64,000 nucleotides of DNA from Aestuariibacter sp. GS-14 (GCF_006494365.1 NZ_VHIP01000008.1:167284-231283); one strand, 5' to 3'. Positions 45,820-55,900 are shown, numbered from the stretch's first letter. Made by a program: numbers and translations. The notes: generated from the letters alone by a model not told the origin.

Positions 45820-46545
45820 CTCAGACCTGATCTGACAGTTACCCTGTTATTCTGGTGTCAGCGTAAGATTAGATTTGAGCTAAATTATTTTCAGCTGTTC
45901 AGTTAATTTGATGTATACAATTATTCTATCTGTTGGGGGGTAAAAGAAATCGCTCCCCAAACTTACTGAATCGCGCCGGTAAATTCGGAGGCGGATTTGT
46001 TTGAGTCGTGCTGCCGAAAGTGCTTGGATTTTGCTCCGTGACAGCAAGCCTTGCTGAGTGCTCTCGTTGTAAGGCCCAGATGTGGATTGATAGTGAACCA
46101 ACAACGATGTGCCTTCTATCAGCCAAGCTTCCCGCAAAACTCAGGTGTTGAGGTAAAAGTCCGCTACACACACTAAAGCAGCCATCGGCAATTGCAGTGC
46201 CCTACGACCGCTTTTGACCAAAGTCCGACGTAAGAGATCACATCATTGAACGTCCGCTCTTTGTCTTCAGGAGACTGCCGCCTGCGCTATAGTAACGGTC
46301 TGGATATCGCTTCTAGTGAACATTCACGATGCCAAACCTACTGGTCAGATAAACGTTAATCAATTAAAGTACTGCATTGCATCTCACAACGGCGCACACT
46401 GTTTGAATCGGAATCTTCGATATGTGTTAATTATTAGAGAATAAAGTGCGGCATTGTTTAGAGGAAAAAGCTGTGAAATATTGGAAAAAGTGCAACTTAA
46501 AAAAAGCTAATACAATCAGTTACTCACTCACTTGTTGCATGAAAC
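45820..46545. repeat. Noncoding right end of island with repeats
   Basis: No credible gene lies here. At 46010-46034 is a near copy of the repeat behind the first Rhs tip (35333-35357). At about 46153-46232 is a diverged member of the dispersed repeat family, with TAAAAGTCCG, CTAAAGCAGCCAT and CCGCTTTT in the same order as 2990-3080. TACGACCGCTTTTGACCAA at 46203-46221 recurs inverted at 63420-63438. The last 60 bases (TACAAT at 46511) must now supply a promoter for lptG. CTTGTTGC at 46531-46538 is the inverse of GCAACAAG near the left edge. Confidence 0.6.
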
Positions 46546-46560
46546 ATGGGGATTAAAGAC

Positions 46561-47622
46561 ATGATTAAAATCCTCGACTGGTACATTGCCCGCACACTGC
46601 TGGGCACAGTTGCCGTTACCTTGTCGGTATTAATGGGCTTAAGCGGGCTGATAAAATTTGTAGAGCAATTACGCAAAATTGGCGAAGGCAATTACGACAT
46701 GGTTGCCGCGCTGGTATATGTGCTGCTGAGCCTACCTCGCGACCTGGAGCAATTCTTCCCCATGGCAGTTTTGCTGGGTGGCCTGATAGGTATGGGGTTA
46801 CTGGCAAGCAACAGCGAACTGGTAATCATGCAGGCGTCAGGATTGAGCCGCTGGAATATTATTACATCTGCTATGAAATCCGCGGTGGTAATGATCATTG
46901 TTGTGATGGCGATGGGCGAATGGGTTACGCCGGTAAGCGAGTCCCGCGCCAAGGAGTTGCGTACCGAGGCGATCACCGGTGGTTCGCTGTTCTCCTCCGA
47001 CAAACTGGTGTGGGCCAAAGACGGTGATGCCTTTGTGAGTATTGGCCAGGTAATGAGCCGGGATTCACTGCAAGACATCAGTATTTACCGCTTTAATGAA
47101 TCCCTGCAACTGGCCAGCACCACCTACGCCAGCGGCGGTTTTTACAAGCAAAATGGCTGGACGCTTACCAATGTGACGCACACTACATTCAGCGAGGCAA
47201 AAATTGACACCGAAGCGCTGCCCACATGGCGCTGGACCTCTACCCTGACGCCAGACAAACTGGGTATCGTGTCGGTTAAGCCTGAAGCGCTATCGATTCG
47301 TGGACTGAATGACTACATTACCTACCGTACCAACAATGAACAGGACACCAGCCGCTATGAACTGGCCCTGTGGCGCAAACTGCTGCAACCTATTACCGTT
47401 TGCGTAATGTTGCTCATGGCGTTGTCGTTTATTTTTGGTCCGCTGAGAAGTGTTACTATGGGCGCGCGAATTATCATGGGCGTATTAACCGGCTTTGGTT
47501 TCTTTATTACCAATGAAGTATTTGGCCCGTTGAGCCTGGTTTACAATATTCCACCGGCACTCGGCGCGCTGCTGCCCAGTCTGCTATTCGCAGGCATCGC
47601 AACTATTTTACTGTCAAGATAA
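46561..47622 (+). CDS. lptG: LPS export ABC transporter permease LptG
   Basis: This is the partner permease of LptF. ATG 46561 gives MIKILDWYIARTLLGTVAVTLSVLMGL, matching the family N-terminus; an in-frame ATG at 46546 adds five residues. About 353 residues with three membrane helices, a periplasmic domain (about 130-260; MSRDSLQDISIYRF) and three more helices (VCVMLLMALSFIFGPLRSVTMGARI) are intact. The gene is essential in E. coli but here is cut off from lptF and its promoter by the island, so it must be read from sequences within the island right end. Confidence 0.95.
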   Translation: MIKILDWYIARTLLGTVAVTLSVLMGLSGLIKFVEQLRKIGEGNYDMVAALVYVLLSLPRDLEQFFPMAVLLGGLIGMGLLASNSELVIMQASGLSRWNIITSAMKSAVVMIIVVMAMGEWVTPVSESRAKELRTEAITGGSLFSSDKLVWAKDGDAFVSIGQVMSRDSLQDISIYRFNESLQLASTTYASGGFYKQNGWTLTNVTHTTFSEAKIDTEALPTWRWTSTLTPDKLGIVSVKPEALSIRGLNDYITYRTNNEQDTSRYELALWRKLLQPITVCVMLLMALSFIFGPLRSVTMGARIIMGVLTGFGFFITNEVFGPLSLVYNIPPALGALLPSLLFAGIATILLSR

Positions 47623-47651
47623 CTTCTGTATTCAACAAGGCTAATTTTTTT

Positions 47652-47993
47652 ATGAAATGGATAATGCTGTTTGCAGCGATGCTGAGTACATCTGCAAACG
47701 CACATACACTCGACGAAATCGAACATTTGCTGGCATTTGTAAAAGACACAAACTGCGTATACGAACGCAACGGCAAACAACATACCGGCACCGAAGCCGT
47801 TGAGCACATTAAAAAGAAATACGATTACTATTCAGAAGAGATAGATTCGGCAGAAGACTTCATTAAATATGCCGCAACCAAGAGCAAAATGTCGGGCGAA
47901 TATTATATGGTGCACTGCCCTGACCAACCGGCTGTAAAAAGCAAAACCTGGTTGTTAGCAGAGTTAGCCAGTTACCGGGCAGCTCACCCGTAA
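47652..47993 (+). CDS. DUF5329-like exported protein
   Basis: The 113-residue protein has a signal peptide (MKWIMLFAAMLSTSANA) and a mature part HTLDEIEHLLAFVKDTNCVYERNGKQHTGTEAVEHIKKKYDYY, with two Cys (DTNCVYERNG and MVHCPDQPA) likely joined in a disulfide. The DEIxxLLxFVxxTxCxYERNG and GxEAxEHIxxKYxYY patterns fit the DUF5329 family of short periplasmic proteins. It follows lptG by 29 bases and may be cotranscribed. Its function is unknown. Confidence 0.75.
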   Translation: MKWIMLFAAMLSTSANAHTLDEIEHLLAFVKDTNCVYERNGKQHTGTEAVEHIKKKYDYYSEEIDSAEDFIKYAATKSKMSGEYYMVHCPDQPAVKSKTWLLAELASYRAAHP

Positions 47994-48025
47994 CCAGCCA
48001 GCTCTCCAAAGCGGTAAGCGTTGCG

Positions 48026-48580
48026 TTACCAGCTTTTGTGATCGTTTTGATTTTTGGTGAGGGTAAGCACTTCGGTGTTTGCCACCCGATCCTGTAATGA
48101 TTGCTTGTTTTTCAAATCAAACAATACCAGAAGTGTGCCTAACCCACCTAAAGACGCAACGAGGCGCAGCAACAAACGTGACCAGGTCATTGGCGCTTCG
48201 TTAGTACTAAAAATCCGCAATCGCCAGGCACGCATACCCAGCGTTTGTCCGCCACGCTTCCAGAACCACAGAAAAAAGCCCGCAATCCAAAGCCCAACCC
48301 ATACCTGAATAATGGTAGTAAACAGCAATGAGTGTTGAATAAACTCGTTAGGCTCGGCATAGCCTTGCATATCGAACAGGCCATTTTTCAGTGACACCAC
48401 CATAAATACAATCATCACCATGGCAGCACACATCCCTACCGCAGTAGCCACCAGCGTATCGTAGATCATGGCCGCTAAACGACGCAGGAACCCTGCCCGT
48501 TGCTGCTTTGACGACTCAGCTGTTACCGAAGGTGATGATTTAGGCGCGTTAACCTTTTTTGATTTCTTTGACTTAGCCAT
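48026..48580 (-). CDS. RDD family membrane protein
   Basis: The 184-residue protein starts at ATG 48580 (MAKSKKSKKVNAPKSSPSVTAESSKQQRAGFLRRLAAMIYDTLVATAVGM), with a Lys/Ser-rich cytoplasmic leader. The RDD signature is recognizable as GFLRRLAAMIYDTLV, followed by three membrane helices and GQTLGMRAWRLRI plus RLLLRLVASLG, typical of the family. An upstream in-frame extension to 48658 is not needed. It is convergent with the DUF5329 gene. RDD proteins are thought to act in transport, but the substrate is not shown here. Confidence 0.85.
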   Translation of the reverse strand: MAKSKKSKKVNAPKSSPSVTAESSKQQRAGFLRRLAAMIYDTLVATAVGMCAAMVMIVFMVVSLKNGLFDMQGYAEPNEFIQHSLLFTTIIQVWVGLWIAGFFLWFWKRGGQTLGMRAWRLRIFSTNEAPMTWSRLLLRLVASLGGLGTLLVLFDLKNKQSLQDRVANTEVLTLTKNQNDHKSW

Positions 48581-48721
48581 TAACAAACATATTGCCACTG
48601 TTACCTGGTGCACAGTGTGCCACAGATACCGGTAAAGACCCACTAAAACCCCGGCCATTCAAAGACCCATGGCGTTTTCGGCGAATTATTAAACAGTTGA
48701 AAGCATAGTTAAAAAAAACGC

Positions 48722-48749
48722 TTGTCAGTACGCCTAACATGGTTATAAT
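48722..48749 (+). promoter_or_regulatory. Promoter of tRNA-Leu
   Basis: TTGTCA (48722-48727), a 16-base spacer and TATAAT (48744-48749) form a near-consensus sigma70 promoter. The start would be near 48756, about 35 bases before the mature tRNA. Confidence 0.8.
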
Positions 48750-48790
48750 TCGCAACCTGACTACAGCAGTAGTTAAGCACATCTATCAGT

Positions 48791-48877
48791 GCCAGAGTGG
48801 CGAAATTGGTAGACGCAGCGGATTCAAAATCCGCCGGTGGTGACACTGTGCCGGTTCAAGTCCGGCCTCTGGTACCA
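48791..48877 (+). tRNA. tRNA-Leu (CAA)
   Basis: The 87-base gene folds as a class II tRNA: acceptor GCCAGAG with CTCTGGT, D-loop with GGTAGAC, anticodon stem GCGGA/TCCGC around TTCAAAA giving anticodon CAA, a long variable arm, T-arm GGTTCAAGTCC and encoded CCA. It reads UUG leucine codons. A hairpin terminator follows directly. No integrase or att duplication is seen beside it. Confidence 0.97.
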
Positions 48878-48898
48878 AACACTTTAGGTGTGCATCAA

Positions 48899-48923
48899 TA
48901 AACCGACGCGAGTCGGTTTTTTT
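48899..48923 (+). terminator. Rho-independent terminator after tRNA-Leu
   Basis: AAACCGAC-GCGA-GTCGGTTTTTTT is an eight-pair stem with a tetraloop and T-run, 22 bases after the tRNA. Confidence 0.9.
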
Positions 48924-49290
48924 GTGTCTGACTTAGCCAAAGGCAGATATGTCATCCATTCGTTGCTTTAGCATTCTGGCGCGAATTCAACTTCAATGCC
49001 CTGTGATTACGGCAAGTAATAAACCCTATGTTATTGAACTGGGGAAATTCCCGCTTTATCAAACAAGCTCAGGTCTTTTCCCTCCAATATCAGGCGCATT
49101 GACAATTTTAACTAACGCTTCATGCAGCAATAAGATATTCGCCTCAGCCGAGAATGTGAGGTTTTCCGTTTAAGTAGCGAATGGATATAGTAATACGCGG
49201 ACGCTCATTTAATTACACAAGGCAGCCTAATTTAGCGAGCGGTGAACTTCGGATGATTTTCGCTAGCGATTTTGCAGTTAAACTTTACGT
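48924..49290. other. Intergenic, no gene supported
   Basis: The stretch between the tRNA terminator and the small reverse frame at 49291 has no open frame with a ribosome site or known motif. A 74-codon frame at 48949-49173 has biased composition and no recognizable feature. Confidence 0.45.
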
Positions 49291-49458
49291 TTAAATAGAT
49301 AAAAGCCAGGAAACAAATCTTTTTGCTTCTATTGAACTTTTCAAATTCACAAACTGCTTAGATTTGCCATCTTCAAAAGCTACATTAAATTTATTTACTG
49401 AAATTTGAGTAATAGGCGGCATAACATTAATACCGGATGTATTAAGAGTATTTTTCAT
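49291..49458 (-). CDS. Possible 55-residue small protein
   Basis: An ATG at 49458 opens MKNTLNTSGINVMPPITQISVNKFNVAFEDGKSKQFVNLKSSIEAKRFVSWLLSI, ending with a TAA at 49291-49293. The residue mix is protein-like, with alternating strands and a C-terminal amphipathic helix, and no signal peptide. A weak AAGAAA precedes the ATG. It lies 113 bases downstream of the cold-shock gene beyond its terminator. No family is recognized. Confidence 0.4.
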   Translation of the reverse strand: MKNTLNTSGINVMPPITQISVNKFNVAFEDGKSKQFVNLKSSIEAKRFVSWLLSI

Positions 49459-49534
49459 ATTTTTCTTATTTTATTTATTGGAATTTAGGGGATGATTTGA
49501 AAAAATTGACTGGACTATTTTAAAAACGCTTTAA

Positions 49535-49554
49535 AGGCTAGATGAAACTAGCCT
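49535..49554 (-). terminator. Hairpin terminator after csp gene
   Basis: AGGCTAG (49535-49541) pairs with CTAGCCT (49548-49554) around a six-base loop; on the minus strand it is followed by TTTAAAGCG and more T residues. It probably ends the cold-shock gene transcript. Confidence 0.6.
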
Positions 49555-49571
49555 CTAACATATAATTCGGA

Positions 49572-49784
49572 CTATAAAGGAACAACGTTTGAAGCTTGTG
49601 GACCTTTCTGTCCTTGCTCAATTACGAATTGAACCTGTTGCCCTTCTACCAGGGATTTAAAACCTTCTGATGCGATAGAACGGAAATGTACAAATACATC
49701 CTTACCACCGTCAGTTGGTGTTAAAAAACCAAAACCTTTGTCATCATTAAACCACTTAACTGTACCATTTACGGATTTAGACAT
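49572..49784 (-). CDS. CspA-family cold-shock protein
   Basis: The 70-residue protein [70 protein letters not shown] has both nucleic-acid-binding motifs, KGFGFL (RNP1) and DVFVHF (RNP2). It binds single-stranded RNA and DNA as a chaperone. The ribosome site is near AGAGAGTT. The upstream 350 bases are AT-rich and probably contain a long regulated leader, usual for cold-shock genes. Confidence 0.93.
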   Translation of the reverse strand: MSKSVNGTVKWFNDDKGFGFLTPTDGGKDVFVHFRSIASEGFKSLVEGQQVQFVIEQGQKGPQASNVVPL

Positions 49785-50150
49785 TTTATAACTCTCTTGT
49801 TAATTAAATAATTGGCGGACTTCCGCCTTAAAGGCGCTAAAAAATAGTAAAACATTAACCAATAGAGCAAATGTATATACTAAATCGACTTTGAATAACA
49901 AAAGAAGAAAGAGAAAAGCAAAAGCAGTAACAGATAAGGAATTAATTTTCTAAAGCCACAGAAGCATACGCGAGTTAGCCACTCATGTATAGCGTTAATT
50001 TTTTCTAATCGGCAACACTTACCGCCTAAAACGTAATTATAATCTTACACTATCTGTTTTCTATACAATAAACAGATACATCCACTGAGATAATTTTACA
50101 ACGCCTCCTAATCCCGAATTCAGATTTTAAGTGCACCACTCATGGTTAAT
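49785..50150. promoter_or_regulatory. Leader and promoter region of csp gene
   Basis: AT-rich sequence upstream of the cold-shock gene with no open frame of its own. Long 5-prime leaders are characteristic of cspA-type genes. I could not identify the cold box or promoter with certainty. Confidence 0.4.
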
Positions 50151-50204
50151 GGATGACAGACGTTCAACTGCCTGTTGGTGATATTCTAAAGTCGCCAAAC
50201 AATT

Positions 50205-50640
50205 AAAGTATTACCAAGAGTTACAAGCAGTTGATCGAGGGACAACGATACCAGATCGAAGCCTACTTACGCGAGGGCTTCAGTTATCGGAAGATTGGAA
50301 AGCGTCTGAGCGTAGGTCACAGCACCCTTAGTCGCGCAGTTAAGCGCAATCGAATTCGAGATAGCCATTAGCTACCGGAAGTCGCTAAGGCCAACGCATT
50401 AAAGCGACATTGTCAGGCCGCAAAGTACAGGATATCTGAACTGACGATTACCTTTGTTGAGTTCGGGCTTAACGAAAAGTGAAGCCCTGAGCAGATTGCT
50501 GGTGTAGGTAAAATCATCGCTTATCAAGTCAGTCACGAATGGATTTATGGCTACGTCCAGCGTGATAAATTACGCGGCGGTAAAATGTATAAACACCCAC
50601 GTCAGAGCCACCGAAGATACCGTAAAGGTAGCCGCCCCAG
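50205..50640 (+). pseudogene. IS30-family transposase relic
   Basis: Translation of this region gives YKQLIEGQRYQIEAYLREGFSYRKIGKRLSVGHSTLSRAVKRNRIRDSH then a stop. After it come LKRHCQAAKYRI, another stop before SPEQIAGVGK, then VSHEWIYGYVQRDKLRGGKMYKHPRQSHRRYRKGSRP. These are the N-terminal HTH and early catalytic segments of IS30-family transposases. In-frame stops and loss of the 3-prime half show it is dead. Matching IS ends were not found. Confidence 0.8.
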
Positions 50641-50969
50641 CCTGTTTTTATTTTTTATAAAATATTTGCATTCTCTAACGCAGGAATTCGTAAAGGTTTA
50701 TTCAAGATATTGTAAAATTACGCTTTTTTTACATTCCTTAAACTTCTGTGAATAGCTTAACCGCCGTGGCTTACTTATCATTCCAGCGTATCGACGGGAA
50801 TCATTTTGTATGCATTTTAAGACTCAGCATACAAACGCTGATCGTCAACTATATGTCCAGTGAGTAGGTACTTGAATTTACCAGGTCCCGCTCAGGTACA
50901 ACATTGGTTCCTGGCGTAGTAATTTACCGGTGAACCGTTCATTTAATGAGAGTTATTCAGGGTTTTATC

Positions 50970-52601
50970 ATGCCAGGCACTCAACTACATATATCCAGAT
51001 TGACAATGGCGCTTTGCCTCGGGCTTACCGCTACCTCTTATGCCGATGCCAAGGTCTATCAAGCATCAGCTCAACCAGCACAAAATTCAAGTCAAACTCA
51101 ACAGACTGAATCCTCTTCAGAGCAACGCTACATCATTACGTTTAAAGACGGTATCACCTACGAGGCCACAGCTAAGTCCACCATGCCATCCAGAAAGGGC
51201 AAAGAAAATCGTACGTCAGTTATGTCAAAAATTCAGTCGGCGGGAGGCAATACTCAAAAAGTTATGGAACGTCACAACATGGCTGTGGCTAACCTGTCTG
51301 AAGAATCATTAACCGCTCTTCAAAATACCGCCAATATTGAAGTTGCCGTTGATCCTCAAAGAACGCTGTACGCACAACAAACCCCCTATGGCTATACGAA
51401 TGTCCAGGCGAACCAATTAGTGCAATCAGATCTCACGGCACGAAAGGTTTGTATAGTTGATACAGGCATTAACCTGGGTCATTCAGACTTACCAGACGAA
51501 AATGGTGGATTAACAGGCGAAGCCAATAACTCAGCGGTAGGAAACTGGGATAATGATGGGCATGGGCATGGTACTCATGTAGCCGGTATCATTTCTGCAT
51601 TGGATAATTCGATAGGCGTAATTGGTATGTACCCGGGAGTCAGCTTGCATGTTGTAAAAGTGTTTGATGACACAGGAACCTGGGCATACGCATCTGATCT
51701 TATCAGCGCACTTGATCAATGTCAGGACGCCGGTGCGAACATTGTTAATTTGAGCCTGGGTGGCACATCCCGTTCGGCAGCCGAGGAAGCCGCATTTCAA
51801 GCATTTGCGGATTCAGGAATGTTAATCGTCGCCGCAGCTGGTAACTCAGGCAATACCGCATTGTCTTACCCTGCCTCTTATGATGCTGTGGTATCAGTTG
51901 CAGCGGTTAATGCTAACAATGTGAAAGCCAGTTATTCACAATCAAATAGCCAGGTTGAATTAGCAGCACCTGGTAACGCCATATTATCTACCTACCCCGA
52001 CAATACCTACGCGTACATGAGTGGTACGTCCATGGCGACACCCCACGTGAGTGGCGCAGCTGCGCTAGTTTGGAGCTTTTTCCCCAGTTGCACTGCTGCC
52101 GAGATCCGCTCAGCACTCGATGCATCAGCCTTGGATTTAGGCACCTCAGGCAAAGATAATGATTACGGCTATGGCATTATTCAGGCTGCTGACGCTTATG
52201 CATATTTGAATACGAATGGCTGTTCTGGCGAAGTGGCAGACTCAAATGATTCAACTACCGACGAAGCCGATAGCAACGCAGAGGAAGAAACAGAAACAGG
52301 AAGCTTCTCTGAAGTTCTGACCGGACTTTCCGGAAGCCGAAATAGCTGGCTTTATTATAACTGGACGGTACCTGAGGGTGTGTCGACCTTAAACGTTACG
52401 ACTTCAGGTAGGAGTGGAGAAGCTGAACTTTATGTCAGATTTGGCTCGAAACCTGATAGCAGGAGTTATAATTGCCAATCGCGCAGCAGAGGTAGCGAGC
52501 AAACCTGTTCTTTCACTGCACCTGAAGCAGGAACCTGGTACGTTGGAATTAGCTCCAAAAGAGGTTTTAGCGATCTCACTTTGTCATTCTCTTACGAATA
52601 A
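50970..52601 (+). CDS. Secreted subtilisin-like serine protease (S8)
   Basis: From ATG 50970 (MPGTQLHISRLTMALCLGLTATSYADA, signal peptide) or 50946 the protein is about 543 residues. An inhibitor-I9-like propeptide (about 40-130; YIITFKDGITYEA) precedes the S8 domain. The catalytic Asp is in CIVDTGINLGHSD, the His in GHGTHVAGI and the Ser in SGTSMATPHVSG; the oxyanion Asn lies in VAAAGNSGNT. After a Ser/Glu/Asp-rich linker, a C-terminal pre-peptidase-like beta domain (WLYYNWTVPEGVSTLNVTTSG...YVGISSKRGFSDLTLSFSYE) is present, often cleaved after export. It probably degrades extracellular protein. Confidence 0.93.
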   Translation: MPGTQLHISRLTMALCLGLTATSYADAKVYQASAQPAQNSSQTQQTESSSEQRYIITFKDGITYEATAKSTMPSRKGKENRTSVMSKIQSAGGNTQKVMERHNMAVANLSEESLTALQNTANIEVAVDPQRTLYAQQTPYGYTNVQANQLVQSDLTARKVCIVDTGINLGHSDLPDENGGLTGEANNSAVGNWDNDGHGHGTHVAGIISALDNSIGVIGMYPGVSLHVVKVFDDTGTWAYASDLISALDQCQDAGANIVNLSLGGTSRSAAEEAAFQAFADSGMLIVAAAGNSGNTALSYPASYDAVVSVAAVNANNVKASYSQSNSQVELAAPGNAILSTYPDNTYAYMSGTSMATPHVSGAAALVWSFFPSCTAAEIRSALDASALDLGTSGKDNDYGYGIIQAADAYAYLNTNGCSGEVADSNDSTTDEADSNAEEETETGSFSEVLTGLSGSRNSWLYYNWTVPEGVSTLNVTTSGRSGEAELYVRFGSKPDSRSYNCQSRSRGSEQTCSFTAPEAGTWYVGISSKRGFSDLTLSFSYE

Positions 52602-52618
52602 TCTGTTCTCAAACCTGT

Positions 52619-52645
52619 AAAGAGAGGCCGCTAGCGGCCTCTCTT
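52619..52645 (+). terminator. Rho-independent terminator after protease
   Basis: AAAGAGAGGCCGC and GCGGCCTCTCTTT form a perfect 13-pair stem with a two-base centre, followed by AATC. It ends the protease transcript and, being symmetrical, could work in both directions. Confidence 0.75.
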
Positions 52646-52969
52646 TAATCGTCAAAGTGCGCGAACCGTATCCAATAACCTAGCAGTGCTCTCTTACGCA
52701 TTTACTCTCGGTCATTTCCACTTTATTTGCGGGTAGATATGCAGCGCATTACTGTCTGTAAGCAAAAGATTATTACCAACTATTTTAATTATGTTGCACC
52801 GCTGCGGTACAGCCTAGCTCTGTCCAATGATGCCTAAAGAAATCACTGTTAATTCAGATTCAAGATTTAAGTCAGCGTGATTAAAGCTAATAGCCGTTGT
52901 CCAACACACATCTTTACGATAAATTTACGCTCGACAAAATTGCCAATAATCATTCATCAAGGAAGAACT

Positions 52970-55900
52970 ATGACACGCAGTGTACGTTTCGGCGCGATCA
53001 GTGTAATCGCGTTATCCCTGGCCGCTTGTGGCGGTGGTGGTTCAGACACAGGATCAGGTACCGGTGGGTCCTCGCCAGTCTCGTCATCAACGATAATTAA
53101 AAATGCAAAAGACTACACCCCATCTCGTCTCAGTTCTGCCGCAACATCGATTGCTAACGCGCAATACAAAGGCAAAACGACCAATGCTGATGTAGATCTT
53201 GAGTTAGTCCAACGTACATTTAATTTATTATTTAATGATTCCGTTATAACGTTGCCGGAATTGGCCGAACAAGACTTCAGCAATGATGTAAAAAACGGCG
53301 CGATTAAGAAAACTTACCCCTGTGATCAGGGCGGAAACGTCACCTACGATGGCAAGATTTCAAATGACGCCACGGGTATTATTGCCATGAGCTACCAAAA
53401 CTGTTGGCAATATTCTAATGGCGTTGCGATTTCGGGCTCAACAGCCATTGCAATTGAAAGTGTGTCAGATAGCGCTGTGGAATACAGCATGTATTTCGAC
53501 AATTTAAAGTGGTCACATGAAAGTACACCTTACACGTTGTCAGGCGTCGTTTCGTTTAAAGAAGGCTTCAACCCAACAAGCGGAAATTACGAAGTAGAGA
53601 CCTATCAATACGTCGCATTCACTGTTGGCTCTGAGCAATATAAATTAGAAGGTGACTTTGATATATCGCCCTACTCTGGTGACACAATTAGCCATGTGGA
53701 AGTGGATTTTTATGTTGGCTCAGAAGGTAAACTGGTTGTTGAATTAGACAGCCCTAATGACTACCCGCCTTACATGTACAGCGGCGAAGTAATCTTCAAG
53801 GGAAATAAAACCGCTACGTTATTGTTTGAGCAAGGCCCTATTCGTTATCTGGAAGATACCGACAATGACGGCAACTATGATGTCGGTACCTTTATAAGCG
53901 ATCTGTATGCCTTATTCGATGGTGCGCTGGGAGACAAGGTCCTTGTTGCAGTTAATGACATGTCCCTCCCGCCAACGGTCTATACTCCTGACTTTTACTC
54001 ATGGGACACAGTAGATACCACCACACCAATTACCGTCCGCCCAGGATACTATTATGATAATGATTCCAACGCAGAAGAATTGTCTGTTAGCTACCGCTGG
54101 TATATCAATAATATACTGGTAGAGGACGTTTCAGGTGATACGTTACCGCCATATCGCGCTACCTTTAACGACGTACTAGAAGTGTCTATGGTTGTGTCAG
54201 ACAGTGCAAATAGCGTGGAATCCAATCGCATTACCATTGTGCTTTCAGATGCCCCAGCTCAAGTCAGGTTAGAAAATTTACCCACGTCAGTGTCTTCGGG
54301 TGACTATGTCGAGTTCAACGCGATAATTTCAGACCCTGATCTTGGCGACAATCAAGGCGTCGCCGCGCTCGTATCAGCACCCGCTGGGGCTACTATTGAT
54401 GAGAATGGACTAATTTCCTGGCGAGTGCCAACTAACCAGTTGTTTAAACTTCAGCATTACAACTTTAGCTTTTCGACAGGCCAGGACGGTGCTGAAGTGG
54501 TCGACGCCCATGTATCGGTAACAAATAATGCCGCACAAGAATTAGCACGTTCCGGTATTGAAGTGCCTAAAATGAACAATGCCATGGCAATTGGCGATTT
54601 TGACCATGACGGCGACAATGAAGTCCTTGCCACCGATTCAGAAAACCGTGTGTTCTTGCTGTCCTATCAAAACGGTACTTATAACCAAACATGGATGTAT
54701 CCTTATACCTTTGAGCAAAATGGCAGAGTTAAGCAAGTTCTTAGTACCGATATCAACAAGGACGGCTATCCAGACATTCTGGTGATTTCAACGCATGCGA
54801 TATCCTTGCTCACCAATATTAACGAAACAGCAACGACATTGTTAACGACTGACGAATACATTCACAGCGCCATTCTTGGCGACATCGACAACGATGGAGA
54901 TGACGAATTGGCTTACTTGTCGTCAAACAATGATTATTACAACGGCAACAACGTTGTTGTGGTAGACCTCAGTTCCCCTGAGACTCCCCTGTTTAGTTTT
55001 ACCGTGGAGGAGACCTCCGAAATAGCTCTGGGTAATGTTGATAGTGACCCTCAATTGGAACTAGTCACAAACACCGGATTGGTTTACGACCTTGAAACTG
55101 GTGCAAACCAGTGGTTCATGGGATCAGGCTTTGGCAGCAGTCATATTGCCGTTGCTGATATAAATGGTGATGGTATCGATGAAATTGTCGGGGCCGACAG
55201 CTGGAGTTATATCTATGTCTACTCTGCACAAGACAAATCTCAAATTACCAGCCTCGAGAATTTTAATACTTGCGACATCAGCGCAGGGAAGCTAACTGCG
55301 GATACCTCTCCGGTATTACTTATTGGTGATTGCCAATGGGGTGGAATCCATGCCATGAAGCTGACTAACAACACGCTCAGCACAGTATTTGATGTTGATA
55401 TGGTTGATCATGGGTCTGCGTCGTTAACTCTTGGAGATGCCGACAATGATGGGCTCAATGAGTTGTTATGGGCCACCGGCATTACGAGTTCGGGCGAGGA
55501 TTTACTGATCACAGCGGACGTTACTGCTAATTCCGCCACTATAAAGACTTCAGCAACCACTCATCAACTCGATAGCTTTAATGCTGCGGGTTGGGCAGAT
55601 TTGTATCCTGGTGACGAGCGAGCCGTATTCTTCGTACCCAGCACGGGTAGCGGCTATGATGGTTCTAAAGTTCTGTTGATGGACAACTCAGGAAGTTACA
55701 CCACGAGTGAGGAAATATCCTCTAACTGGGATAACTCTCGTATTGCGGTAACCACCGATTTTAACAACGATGGTGCCGGCGACTTATTCCTTCCCTCAGC
55801 ACAAACCTATGATGGCTCATTTGCCGCAATGCAGTTGAATGATTTTTCTATTCAATATGAAATTACCGGCGATTATTCTAACAATATTTCAGTCATCAAA

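Larger units (their letters stand above)
19647..46545. mobile_element. Genomic island between lptF and lptG
   Basis: Between two genes that normally adjoin lies about 26.9 kb holding several recombinases, transposases, an Rhs toxin locus, a TA-like pair and repeats. The left edge carries a recombinase operon resembling strand-biased circularizing integrative elements. CATGAAA occurs at both edges (19642-19648 and 46538-46544). Joining the flanks across one copy would bring the lptG ATG to about 14 bases past the lptF stop. GCAACAAG at 19664-19671 also recurs inverted at 46531-46538. The exact ends are not proven, and the island may be a stack of several insertions rather than one element. Confidence 0.85.

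Noticed and set aside
45880-46171. Two overlapping minus-strand frames of about 80 codons in the island right end
   Set aside because: They cover a repeat also found in part at 35333, have no ribosome site and show no protein-like conservation.
48791-48923. tRNA-Leu as an integration site
   Set aside because: No integrase gene adjoins it, and no duplicate of its 3-prime end was found in the window.
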